Shown here: piece after piece, positions 8,773 through 16,387 of the stretch
Layout: the number at the start of each line of letters is the position of its first letter
How positions within the stretch are numbered: the stretch's first letter is position 1
Assembly: GCA_050181835.1 (NCBI GenBank)
Contig: JBFXCU010000016.1
Location: forward strand, 1-64,000
Source of the DNA: CAILZL01 sp050181835
GTDB lineage: Bacteria > Pseudomonadota > Gammaproteobacteria > Steroidobacterales > Steroidobacteraceae
Direction: 5' to 3'
Length of the DNA: 64,000 nt
Translations under genes and position numbers: made by a program
Notes under the pieces: generated by a model
What the model was told of the DNA's origin: nothing
The model's input: the letters and a program-made list of their open reading frames with translations, nothing else
Databases searched by the model: none

Positions 8773-9903
8773 CTATTCCAATTGCATCGGACGGATATCA
8801 ACGGTACGCAGGCCGCCGATATGACGCTGCGCTTTGGACTGGTATAACTGCCGGTCAACAGATTGCAATACGCGCTCCAAGTTTTTTTCATCCATTGCCG
8901 CAGTACCAAAACCGATGCTAATGCCACAAGCCATATCGTTTTCGCGAAACCACTGATCCACGCTAGCCTGCATCCGCTGCACGATCAGCTCCGCCGTTTC
9001 CAGATCCACATCTGCCAGCAGCACTACGAACTCATCACCACCATAACGGGCAACCAGATCATCGGAACGCAATGAGTTTCTGATGATCGTCGCCACTTTA
9101 ATAAGCACTCGATCACCTTCAGCGTGACCATGCGTGTCGTTAACTGCTTTAAAGTTATCCAGATCCGCGAACATGATTACCGGCTCGTGCGCAGTGCGCT
9201 GACGATGAAACAGCCAAGCATCAACCGCTTCATTTAAACCACGGCGATTCAACAAACCAGTCAGCGGATCAGTACGACTCACTTGCTCACTGCTCTGCCG
9301 CGAGCGCTCAACACGACGCATCAGGATGTAGGAATACACCACAATAATCGCACCAATCATTCCAAAAAACAGCGTTCCCGAGGTCACCATATCCGGCGAA
9401 CTGGAGTAACGAATGGTCATAGCAAGCACACCGCCCAGCAGCGTCGCAACCAAGGCCTCGGCAAAAAACCGGATGCCGTAACGCATACCATTTCCCAATA
9501 CCACCACGATGTACACAATCATTGATGGCGGAATAGTATTGGGATCGTTGGCCACACAAATAGTCACCGCGCCAATGTCGACCCACAACGCCAACCGATA
9601 TCGAATCGGCGACACTGACCTGACTCTGGCGTGAAGAAAAGCACCGGTGTTAACCACCAAGTAAAGCAGCAGCGCAGCATTAAGATGCCACAGCGACAAC
9701 CACACGGGGGCGAAGTCAACGCCAAAATTGAAAAACTGCAACGCTAATAGCGCGAACAGATAGCGGGTCAGAAATTGCAGCGCCTGCTCATGGAAGCTTG
9801 GGTAACGGACGCCAGCTAACCCCGATGAATAGCTACCACGTCGTTCACGTGTACTGCGACGATCATTACTTTGATCAGGATCGTTACGACGACGGCCACT
9901 CAT
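8773..9903 (-). CDS. Membrane-bound GGDEF diguanylate cyclase
   Basis: This 376-residue protein has a basic, Arg/Ser-rich cytoplasmic N-terminus, about six transmembrane helices (roughly residues 40-195) and a C-terminal GGDEF domain. The active-site loop GGDEF is at about 288-292. An RxxD inhibitory site (R-S-D-D) lies five residues before it, so product feedback by c-di-GMP is expected. It should make c-di-GMP from two GTP. No EAL domain is present. The start at 9903 is an estimate; another in-frame ATG lies at 9969. It sits between ndk and the iscA-like gene with no coupling to either. The signal it senses is unknown. Confidence 0.93.
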   Translation of the reverse strand: MSGRRRNDPDQSNDRRSTRERRGSYSSGLAGVRYPSFHEQALQFLTRYLFALLALQFFNFGVDFAPVWLSLWHLNAALLLYLVVNTGAFLHARVRSVSPIRYRLALWVDIGAVTICVANDPNTIPPSMIVYIVVVLGNGMRYGIRFFAEALVATLLGGVLAMTIRYSSSPDMVTSGTLFFGMIGAIIVVYSYILMRRVERSRQSSEQVSRTDPLTGLLNRRGLNEAVDAWLFHRQRTAHEPVIMFADLDNFKAVNDTHGHAEGDRVLIKVATIIRNSLRSDDLVARYGGDEFVVLLADVDLETAELIVQRMQASVDQWFRENDMACGISIGFGTAAMDEKNLERVLQSVDRQLYQSKAQRHIGGLRTVDIRPMQLE

Positions 9904-10005
9904 GAGTGATTGTATCCCTATTGCGATCGCTACTGATCTGCTCAAATCAGATCGCTCAACCACCAGCAATTTCTGCTGCCACCCACCGGAGCCGAGCCGC
10001 CTAGT

Positions 10006-10329
10006 TTATATGGTAAAACTCTCGCCGCAACCACACTCGCCCTTCACATTGGGGTTACGGAATTTGAAAGCCTCATTCAAGCCTTGCTTGACAAAATCCA
10101 CTTCGGTGCCATCGATATAGCCAAGACTCTCCGAATCGACTATCACGGTCACCCCTTGCTGCTGAAATATCTGATCTGCCGGGTTAATTTCATCGGCATA
10201 ATTCACTACATAGGCATAGCCAGAACAGCCTGTTTTTTTGATTCCAAGGCGCAACCCGATACCTTTGCCACGATTTTGCAAATAACTCTTGATACGTTCG
10301 GCAGCAGCGACAGTCAGCGAAATAGACAT
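10006..10329 (-). CDS. iscA: A-type iron-sulfur carrier protein (IscA/ErpA-like)
   Basis: This 107-residue protein belongs to the HesB/IscA fold. The three cluster-ligand cysteines are present: one in K-T-G-C-S-G-Y-A-Y and two in the C-terminal G-E-C-G-C-G-E-S. A-type proteins carry Fe-S clusters from the scaffold to target apoproteins. The ATG at 10329 matches the family's start (M-S-I-S-L-T-x-x-A-A-E-R-I). It lies about 107 bp downstream of the IscU-like gene on the same strand and is probably the distal gene of the trmJ-iscS-iscU-like-iscA group. IscA, ErpA and SufA are hard to tell apart by sequence alone. Confidence 0.9.
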   Translation of the reverse strand: MSISLTVAAAERIKSYLQNRGKGIGLRLGIKKTGCSGYAYVVNYADEINPADQIFQQQGVTVIVDSESLGYIDGTEVDFVKQGLNEAFKFRNPNVKGECGCGESFTI

Positions 10330-10436
10330 AGTGATTGGCGACACTCAATGTGGGTAAGGACAGAGGGCATTAGTCATACTACCGATCGCACTGCTAAGCA
10401 AGTCGGAATGCCCAACAACGAGCCAATCCATGCTTC

Positions 10437-10835
10437 TCAGTCATTTGCGAGCCTATTGATCGCCTCATCCAGCAGCAGCAGCCGCGAGCGCTTGTTAGCG
10501 GGTATCGCTAGTGCAGTTTCTACATCCCGCCAGCGCCATTGCGACAATTCAGCACGGTCACGGCCTTGCAACCATTGCGCAAGGCTCTCACACGCGGCGA
10601 GAAAATATGGACACCCATAAGCTTGATATCTGACAGCTTGCAGCTTTGCATCATGCAGCGTAATCCATATGGTCACGCAAGCACCGTGCTCGCGCAAACC
10701 GACTGCAGCACGCTTAACGACGACACCTGCGAGTTGATCAACAGATAACATACCCGCATGGTGCAGGTTATTGAATAACTCACGCACGCGGTCGCTGTAA
10801 GCAAAATCAGTACTAATTTGTAACTCCGCGCTCAC
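10437..10835 (-). CDS. Degenerate IscU/NifU-N-like protein
   Basis: This 132-residue protein resembles the IscU scaffold in outline: an N-terminal Y-S-D-R-V-R-E-L-F helix, a G-A-C block (Cys53), a Y-G-C-P-Y-F-L-A-A-C block (Cys75, Cys82) and a C-terminal K-x-x-x-x-x-L-L-D-E-A-I helix. Two canonical features are missing. The Asp after the first Cys (normally C-G-D) is absent, and the third ligand Cys of the K-x-x-C motif is replaced by Arg118. It overlaps iscS by 4 bp, so it is translationally coupled to the desulfurase. It may be an IscS partner or regulator instead of a normal scaffold. Function is uncertain. Confidence 0.7.
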   Translation of the reverse strand: MSAELQISTDFAYSDRVRELFNNLHHAGMLSVDQLAGVVVKRAAVGLREHGACVTIWITLHDAKLQAVRYQAYGCPYFLAACESLAQWLQGRDRAELSQWRWRDVETALAIPANKRSRLLLLDEAINRLAND

Positions 10836-12010
10836 GTGTGTACCGGTGTAGCAATCGCACGCAGTCGCGGCAACTCACGGTTAATCAATTGCAGCGCAGC
10901 GTCCACTTCAGCAACCGTACTGAAACGCCCCAGACTGAACCGTAATGAACTTTGCGCCAGTTGGTCACTACGTCCCAAAGCGCGCAGCACATAAGAGGCT
11001 TCATCTGAGCCAGTAGAACAAGCGGCACCCGCAGAAATCGCCAGGTCACTCAGAGCAAACAAGAGGCTTTCACCTTCCACGCCGTGGAAAGCTACATTCA
11101 AGATACCCGATGCACGCTGCGTGGCGTGACCATTCAATTCGACATCACCTAACTGCTGCAAGCCTGACCACAACCGCTCACGCAGTGCAGCAATCCGTGC
11201 GTTGTCGATATCGCGCTCTGCAACAGCCAGCTGCATGGCCAACCCAAAGCCGACAATTTGTGGCGTTGCCAACGTACCTGCACGCCAACCAAACTCGTGG
11301 CCACCACCAATAATCTGCGCCTCCATACCCAATACGGGCTGACGACGTACATACAAGGCACCAATGCCCTTTGGACCGTAAATCTTGTGTGCAGTACAAG
11401 ATAACAAATCAATACTCATGCGCTGCACATCTATCAGCAAACGTCCGGCGCTTTGTGCAGCATCAACATGAAATAGCACACCGCGTTCACGACAGACGGC
11501 ACCCAACGCAGCAACATCCTGAATCACGCCCGTTTCATTATTAACGTGCATCAGCGACACCAACATTGTTTCTGGCGTGATGGCCTCGCGCAGCTGTTCC
11601 GGATGCACAATACCGCCCGAATCAGGCTTCAAATACGTTACCTTGAAACCCTGCTTTTCTAGTCGTTTCAATGGTTCCAGCACTGCCTTGTGCTCAGTAC
11701 GCGCTGAGATGATGTGCTTGCTTTTCACCGCATCAGCGCCACCAGCATGAAATTTAGCCGCACCAAACAACGCTAAATTGTCCGACTCGGTTGCACCAGA
11801 GGTAAACACAATACTGGCAGGCACCGCACCAATACTTTGCGCCACCTGCACTCGTGCCTGCTCAATCGCCTCGCGTGCAGCGCGACCGAAGTGGTGATTC
11901 AGTGCGGCTGGATTACCTTGTAGTTCTGGCGTCGTCAAACACTCCATCATGCGCGTCGCCACACGGGGGTCAACCGGGGTGCTGGCGGCATAGTCCAGAT
12001 AAATGCTCAT
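10832..12010 (-). CDS. iscS: Cysteine desulfurase IscS
   Basis: This 392-residue PLP enzyme converts cysteine to alanine and passes persulfide sulfur to Fe-S assembly and tRNA thiolation. The PLP lysine is K209 in T-A-H-K-I-Y-G-P-K-G. The catalytic cysteine is C331 in S-A-G-A-A-C-S-T-G-S, on the loop typical of group I desulfurases. Other conserved blocks are Y-L-D-Y-A-A-S-T-P and S-G-A-T-E-S-D-N. It overlaps trmJ and the IscU-like gene by 4 bp each, giving a tightly coupled operon. No iscR, hscB, hscA or fdx follows, which differs from E. coli. Confidence 0.95.
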   Translation of the reverse strand: MSIYLDYAASTPVDPRVATRMMECLTTPELQGNPAALNHHFGRAAREAIEQARVQVAQSIGAVPASIVFTSGATESDNLALFGAAKFHAGGADAVKSKHIISARTEHKAVLEPLKRLEKQGFKVTYLKPDSGGIVHPEQLREAITPETMLVSLMHVNNETGVIQDVAALGAVCRERGVLFHVDAAQSAGRLLIDVQRMSIDLLSCTAHKIYGPKGIGALYVRRQPVLGMEAQIIGGGHEFGWRAGTLATPQIVGFGLAMQLAVAERDIDNARIAALRERLWSGLQQLGDVELNGHATQRASGILNVAFHGVEGESLLFALSDLAISAGAACSTGSDEASYVLRALGRSDQLAQSSLRFSLGRFSTVAEVDAALQLINRELPRLRAIATPVHT

Positions 12011-12777
12011 GATTTTCCTACTTGATCGACTGCTTGATCAGCCACTTGATGAACAACTCGCGGCGACTGCAATCCGCTGAGGATGCCACGCAGGATACGT
12101 ACCTCATGCTGTGTTGCTCGCGCTCGATTAAACAGACGCCGCACCCGCGACATTAGATGCCCGTCATTACCATAGTCGCGAAAACTGGTATCCCTCAGCA
12201 TAGATTGTAAATGCTGATAAAAGTGTTCCATTTCATCCTGTGTTGCCAAGGGTTCATCTGGCTCTATCGCTATTGACACGGCACGTGCCGCCAATTGCAC
12301 TTCGTAAGCAATGATCTGTACTGCCATGGCGATGTTCAGCGAACTGTAAATATCGCTGGTGGGAATAGTGACCAGCGCCCCACATAGCGCCAATTCGGGG
12401 TTGGTCAGGCCAGTGCGCTCAGTACCAAAAACCAGCGCCACGGCATCACCTGCTCGCGCTGTACTCACTGCCAATTGCGCACATTCACGCGGCTCGATTG
12501 GCACGAATGGAATATGTCGCTGCCGGGCGCTAGTACCGATCACCAAGCCACAGTCCGCTACCGCTGCTGCCAAGCTCTCATGTAACACTGCATTGGCCAA
12601 CACGTCATCTGCCCCGACGGCGCGCGCGCTCGCCTCAGCATGCGGAAACTCACGCGGTTGCACCAGATGCAACTGTTGCAAGCCCATATTCTTCATGGCA
12701 CGCGCCACCGCCCCAATGTTGCCGGGGTGGCTGGTTTCCACTAACACAATACGAACCGGCAGAGACAATGAGGGCAT
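12007..12777 (-). CDS. trmJ: tRNA (cytidine/uridine-2'-O-)-methyltransferase TrmJ
   Basis: This 256-residue SPOUT-class enzyme methylates the 2'-O of nucleotide 32 in several tRNAs. Conserved motifs include V-E-T-S-H-P-G-N-I-G-A-V-A-R near the N-terminus, F-G-T-E-R-T-G-L-T-N-x-E-L, and the knot motif I-P-T-S-x-x-Y-S-S-L-N-I-A-M-A-V. Length fits the family. It is the first gene of the trmJ-iscS operon and diverges from suhB, as seen in several gammaproteobacteria where trmJ neighbours the isc genes. Confidence 0.96.
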   Translation of the reverse strand: MPSLSLPVRIVLVETSHPGNIGAVARAMKNMGLQQLHLVQPREFPHAEASARAVGADDVLANAVLHESLAAAVADCGLVIGTSARQRHIPFVPIEPRECAQLAVSTARAGDAVALVFGTERTGLTNPELALCGALVTIPTSDIYSSLNIAMAVQIIAYEVQLAARAVSIAIEPDEPLATQDEMEHFYQHLQSMLRDTSFRDYGNDGHLMSRVRRLFNRARATQHEVRILRGILSGLQSPRVVHQVADQAVDQVGKS

Positions 12778-12938
12778 GGATGATAAACCGTTGGTGATGA
12801 GAGCGGGTTTTTTTACTCTGAGTTACTGCCTATAGTCTACAGCCCAAAGCCGTATTCCTGTATGCTGCGCGCCCGTTTGGCTGCCTCGGTCGGCACGCCC
12901 CGCTCTTTACTCCATATTCCAGTCGATCGAGGTTACTC
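12778..12938. promoter_or_regulatory. Divergent trmJ/suhB promoter region
   Basis: These 161 bp separate two divergent start codons and must hold both promoters. I see a possible suhB -10 (TATGCT, about 12860-12865) but no convincing -35. A 16-nt element at 12829-12844 repeats the one at 2157-2172 with one mismatch. Confidence 0.4.
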
Positions 12939-13766
12939 ATGCAGCACCCCATGCTCAACATTGGTATTCGCGCCGCGCGTAAAGCAGGTGACGTCATCGT
13001 GCGTAGCATGAGCCGTCTGCACCAACTGGAAGTACGCAGCAAAGATCGCAATGACTTTTTTACCGAGGTTGACCTACGCGCTGAAGTCGAGATCATCGAC
13101 ATCATCCGCAGCGCCTTCCCGGATCACGGCATTCTCGCCGAGGAAAGCGGTCGCAATGACAGCAAGAACGGCGCTAAGAACAGTAATGGCGACGATGAGT
13201 TTATCTGGATCATTGATCCCCTCGACGGCACCACTAATTTTATTCATGGCTTTCCGCATTTCGCCGTTTCTATCGGCCTGCAACGACGTGGCCGCATGGA
13301 GTGCGCGATCATTTTTGACCCAGTCAAACAAGAACTGTTCACCGCCGCGCAAGGCGATGGTGCCAAACTGGATGATCGCCGCATACGTGTCAGCAAGCAG
13401 CTTGGTCTTGAAGGCGCATTGATCGGCACTGGCTTCCCCTATCGCGCCAACTTGCAGTGGCTGGATGCCTACATGGGCATGTTCAAAGACCTCACCCAAC
13501 AAGCTGCTGGCTTACGTCGCCCCGGTTCCGCCGCGCTCGATTTGGCCTATGTCGCCGCCGGTCGTCTTGATGGTTTCTGGGAACTGGGACTGGCACCGTG
13601 GGATACGGCAGCAGGCATGCTGTTAATCACCGAAGCGGGCGGCCTAGTCAGCACCTTAAGGGGTGGCGAGTATCAACACGAAGGCCACATCGTCGCCGGC
13701 AACCCCAAGATACATGCCGCATTGCTTGAATCCATTGCCCCGCATTTGCCGAGTGAGTTGCGCTGA
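12939..13766 (+). CDS. suhB: Inositol-1-monophosphatase family protein SuhB
   Basis: This 275-residue Mg-dependent phosphatase of the IMPase fold has the motifs W-I-I-D-P-L-D-G-T-T-N-F (metal binding) and W-D-T-A-A-G-M-L-L-I-x-E-A-G-G. SuhB also acts in rRNA transcription antitermination in E. coli. The N-terminus (H-P-M-L-N-I) matches SuhB closely, supporting the ATG at 12939. Compared with E. coli it has an extra hydrophilic Asn/Lys/Gly-rich insert around residues 70-88. It is transcribed alone and diverges from trmJ. Confidence 0.96.
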   Translation: MQHPMLNIGIRAARKAGDVIVRSMSRLHQLEVRSKDRNDFFTEVDLRAEVEIIDIIRSAFPDHGILAEESGRNDSKNGAKNSNGDDEFIWIIDPLDGTTNFIHGFPHFAVSIGLQRRGRMECAIIFDPVKQELFTAAQGDGAKLDDRRIRVSKQLGLEGALIGTGFPYRANLQWLDAYMGMFKDLTQQAAGLRRPGSAALDLAYVAAGRLDGFWELGLAPWDTAAGMLLITEAGGLVSTLRGGEYQHEGHIVAGNPKIHAALLESIAPHLPSELR

Positions 13767-14111
13767 AGCTCACTTGAAATGCAATAGTTGGTAGCCGACC
13801 TGACCGACGTTGTCAAATTGCGAAAATCACAGGCATCATCAAAGCGGTCGACGTTCGTTGCAATCGGCCCTAAGCTGCCACTGATATCCATTATTCAGCT
13901 TTCCCGATGCCGGACATTCAAGTGCCCCTTTTGCTTTACCTTTTATTTTCGACTACAACGTAGGTAGCGCTTTTAGGGGAAATGGCAAAATGGATAATCT
14001 AATTTGGATATACAGTACTAAGTCCCTTTGCAAAGGGATTTTTAGGGCCTATAGCTCGCCCCCTACTTTCTAGTTAAGCCTCGTACGCCACCATCTAGGC
14101 AATCCACACCA
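13767..14111. other. Intergenic stretch between suhB and the cassette gene
   Basis: These 345 bp hold no convincing gene. They contain a terminator-like palindrome at 14023-14043 and the heptamer GTTAAGC at 14073-14079. The heptamer fits the integron core-site consensus GTTRRRY and could be the left border of the following gene cassette. Confidence 0.4.
14023..14043 (+). terminator. Rho-independent-type terminator
   Basis: The self-complementary sequence TCCCTTTGCAAAGGGA (14023-14038) can form a 6-bp stem with a 4-nt loop and is followed directly by five T. It is the best terminator candidate downstream of suhB, although it lies 257 bp after the stop. Confidence 0.5.
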
Positions 14112-14579
14112 GTGTCAAAGACCATTCGTGCTGCGCTCGTTTACTTTGCAATCGTGCTCGGCACTGGCTTCGTACTTGGTATGTTCCGCGTTCCAATACT
14201 TGTTCCGCGCATAGGTGAGCGCTGGGCTGAGCTTTCGGAAATGTCCATCATGGCTGCAGTCATCTTCCTCGCAGCAGGGTACGTACTGCGCCACTTCCCT
14301 GAAATATGCTCGCCTAGCCGGTCATTGGCAGTCGGCCTTGTTGCTCTTGTTCTTTCAGTCGCTGCCGAGTTGGGTCTGGCTGTAATCCTTCAAAATAAAA
14401 CGCTGGCCGAGTTCATCCGAAGCCGAGATAAAATATCAGGCTCCGTTTACATTGGGCTATTGCTCGTGTTCGCAGTAATGCCAAGGCTTCGCTTGTCCGG
14501 TCATGCACACCATAAGCACGCATACGCGACGAGGCTTAACTATTCCTTCAAACGGACTGGCCTACGGCCATCCGAGTAA
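14112..14579 (+). CDS. Small multi-pass membrane protein encoded on an integron-like gene cassette
   Basis: This 155-residue protein has a GTG start and about four predicted transmembrane helices (residues 7-27, 45-62, 72-92, 112-128). The family is familiar to me as an uncharacterised bacterial membrane protein; I know no function. The C-terminus (L-N-Y-S-F-K-R-T-G-L-R-P) is the peptide produced when a reading frame runs into an integron attC site, and the DNA there does match attC. The gene therefore looks like a captured cassette and not part of the ancestral suhB neighbourhood. No integrase gene is in the window. The start codon is uncertain. Confidence 0.65.
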   Translation: MSKTIRAALVYFAIVLGTGFVLGMFRVPILVPRIGERWAELSEMSIMAAVIFLAAGYVLRHFPEICSPSRSLAVGLVALVLSVAAELGLAVILQNKTLAEFIRSRDKISGSVYIGLLLVFAVMPRLRLSGHAHHKHAYATRLNYSFKRTGLRPSE

Positions 14580-14593
14580 GTCAAACGTTACAA
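14534..14593 (+). repeat. attC-type integron recombination site
   Basis: This 60-bp site overlaps the 3' end of the cassette gene. It has R'' GCTTAAC (14534-14540), then TATTCCTTCAAACGGAC, which resembles the left half of class 1 integron attC sites. An imperfect inverted repeat follows: CGGA plus bulged C57 plus TGGCC (14553-14562), loop TAC, then GGCCATCCG (14566-14574). It ends with a diverged R' GTTACAA (14587-14593). The single extrahelical base and the overall length are typical of attC. R' departs from GTTRRRY at one or two positions, so activity is uncertain. Confidence 0.75.
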
Positions 14594-14829
14594 ACGTCCG
14601 CTTCCGCATTTTTGAATGGCTGTTAACGGAGCATGCGAGAAGCAGTTCAGAGTCAAAGTGAGACATTCGCACGCAGGACAAAATAAAATCGCTGAAAGAC
14701 AGTGACGAACTCATTAGTTATCACCACCGATATTGGCGTGAAATTCGGGTACGCATCCGTGTGATCAAATAGGTGGCAATGCCGTTATTTGCGGTAAAAA
14801 AGGCGATCTTGTTTCTGTGATTCAAGACG

Positions 14830-15537
14830 TCAAGTGCGAATCGGATCGGTCTGCAGCGACTGCGCGCCAAGTCGCGCCAAAGGGCTTCCTTGCAGCCATA
14901 TTGGTAGCTGTTGCTTAATTTTTTCGGAACCGGTCAAACGCAAATCGCCGACCTTCAATGCTTGACTGAAGGTGTACTGACTCAGCCATACCGATGTTAA
15001 GGTTCGTACGCTGGATTTCACCAAAACATCGACCTCATGTCCGGGATCCTCAAGGCACAAATCGATTTCATGATTACTAGAGACCAGCCACCAGTGGCCC
15101 ATGTCCGCCGGTGCATCATTGAATACGAATTCAATAACGATACGTGATTCAGGGAAGACGCTACGATTGACGCCGCGCCGGATATCCCACATCAATAAGC
15201 CGACATCCAGATCGTCATCCTGCAACTGACTCCCCACCCAACGATGCCCCCAAATCCCGAGCATTTCAATCAGCGGTTGCAGTTCTTTTCCGGCACGTGT
15301 TAATTCGTAAAGCGATGCACCATCCGACTCCGCTCTACGATCAATGACACCGGCCTGCATCAATTGCTTTAACCGGCGGGACGGCAAAGTCGGCGACATC
15401 AAAGGTAGCCCCCGCCTTAACTCATTAAAGCGTTTGCTGCCAGCAACCAATTCGCGCACGACAATCATTGTCCAGCGCTCACATAATAACTTTGCAGCTT
15501 TAGCCAGAGGGCAAAACTGACCATACCCTTTATTCAT
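14830..15537 (-). CDS. HxlR-family transcriptional regulator with C-terminal SCP2-like domain
   Basis: This 235-residue protein has an HxlR winged-helix domain (about residues 1-100) with the typical C-P-L-A-K-A-A-x-L-L-x-E-R-W-T and F-N-E-L-R-R-G-L-P-x-M-S motifs. Its C-terminal half resembles SCP2/sterol-carrier domains found on some HxlR regulators (D-L-C-L-E-D-P-G-H-E-V-D). Cys9 and Cys19 near the N-terminus could be redox sensing, as in several HxlR members. The ATG at 15537 was chosen over 15543 because AGGGG then lies at a usable distance. It diverges from a globin gene, with a perfect palindrome between them that is the likely operator. Confidence 0.88.
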   Translation of the reverse strand: MNKGYGQFCPLAKAAKLLCERWTMIVVRELVAGSKRFNELRRGLPLMSPTLPSRRLKQLMQAGVIDRRAESDGASLYELTRAGKELQPLIEMLGIWGHRWVGSQLQDDDLDVGLLMWDIRRGVNRSVFPESRIVIEFVFNDAPADMGHWWLVSSNHEIDLCLEDPGHEVDVLVKSSVRTLTSVWLSQYTFSQALKVGDLRLTGSEKIKQQLPIWLQGSPLARLGAQSLQTDPIRT

Positions 15538-15593
15538 TATCATCCCCTACTGTGATCACGATGGTTCGGAAAGTGATGGCGAAACCTCTCTTA

Positions 15594-15622
15594 CAGTCTA
15601 GTACAGATCTTGTACTAGACTG
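15594..15622. promoter_or_regulatory. Perfect 12-bp inverted repeat, probable HxlR operator
   Basis: Arms CAGTCTAGTACA (15594-15605) and TGTACTAGACTG (15611-15622) flank a 5-bp spacer GATCT. HxlR-type regulators bind GTACT/AGTAC-type palindromes, and this one sits midway between the divergent HxlR and globin genes (57 bp and 69 bp from their starts), where it could control both. Confidence 0.65.
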
Positions 15623-15690
15623 CCACGGCACAGACCACTAAGGTGGCATAGCACATTAGTGTGCTGACGATTATTACTGGGAGAGTCACT

Positions 15691-16062
15691 ATGGCGTCAC
15701 TTTACGAGCGCTTGGGCGGCGCAAGCGGCATATCACGAGTCGTGGATGATGTTGTGACGGCGCACATGGCGAATCCGGTTATCCGGGCCAGATTTTTACC
15801 GTACCTGGAAAAGGAAGGACGCATCGCCGAGTTGAAGGCCCATACCTGCGCGTTTTTGGGTGCAGGTAGCGGCGGTCCCGAGCAATATAAAGGCCGTGGC
15901 ATGAAAGACGCTCACCGGGGAATGAACATCAATGAGGCAGAATACATGGCAACGATTGACGATATTTTAATGGTTCTCAACCAGCACGATATTGATCAGC
16001 AAACGTGTAACGATATACTGGCCATCGCTTATTCACTCAAGGGAGAAATTCTACGCGTTTAA
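15691..16062 (+). CDS. Truncated haemoglobin, group I
   Basis: This 123-residue 2-on-2 globin has the N-terminal S-L-Y-E-R-L-G-G and the proximal haem histidine in K-D-A-H-R-G-M. The motif E-x-x-F-M/Y-A-T-I-D-D-I-L follows. Such proteins bind O2 or NO and often serve in NO detoxification or redox protection. The ATG at 15691 has a good ribosome site (GGGAGAG) 5 bp upstream; an in-frame earlier start would add ten unconserved residues. It is transcribed divergently from the HxlR regulator, which probably controls it. Downstream are 325 bp without a gene. Confidence 0.93.
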   Translation: MASLYERLGGASGISRVVDDVVTAHMANPVIRARFLPYLEKEGRIAELKAHTCAFLGAGSGGPEQYKGRGMKDAHRGMNINEAEYMATIDDILMVLNQHDIDQQTCNDILAIAYSLKGEILRV

Positions 16063-16387
16063 TACGGAAAAATCGGGATCAGGTCTGATGTTTGCTCCTG
16101 CTCCGATTGTTACTTTGTGCCGACTGCTGGACTCCATGCTGGCGTTCACAGATAGCTCTCCAGCTCATTGCCGATGCCCGCTTCTGCCATTTTTAATGAC
16201 AGCTTTCGGGCGCATCGAGTGTCTGGGTCAATAGCGGAAGTAATCCCTGATCTGAACAACTATGCGCTATCGCATGACGAAACCGTTTTTTTTCGATTAA
16301 CTCTGACGTTGTCTGTCAGGTCTGATCAGACGTTATCATAATTGATACTTGTTACTGACTCCCCGCACCACTAGCAGCGACAATTAA
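16063..16387. other. Gene-free stretch between globin and yebC
   Basis: These 325 bp lie between convergent genes. I see no open frame with coding character. The short motif CAGGTCTGAT occurs twice (about 16080 and 16317), the second copy inside a TCTGATCAGA palindrome. This may be debris from an older element. No convincing T-tailed terminator is visible. Confidence 0.3.

Noticed and set aside
13074..13502. Long frame antisense to suhB
   Set aside because: It is a shadow of the well-supported suhB gene in another frame.
14700..14888. Open frame without a start codon downstream of the attC site (I-G-G-N-A-V-I-C-G-K-K-G-D-L-V)
   Set aside because: There is no start or ribosome site, a stop lies just upstream, and it runs into the opposite strand of the HxlR gene. 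It could be a gene remnant, but I cannot support a function.
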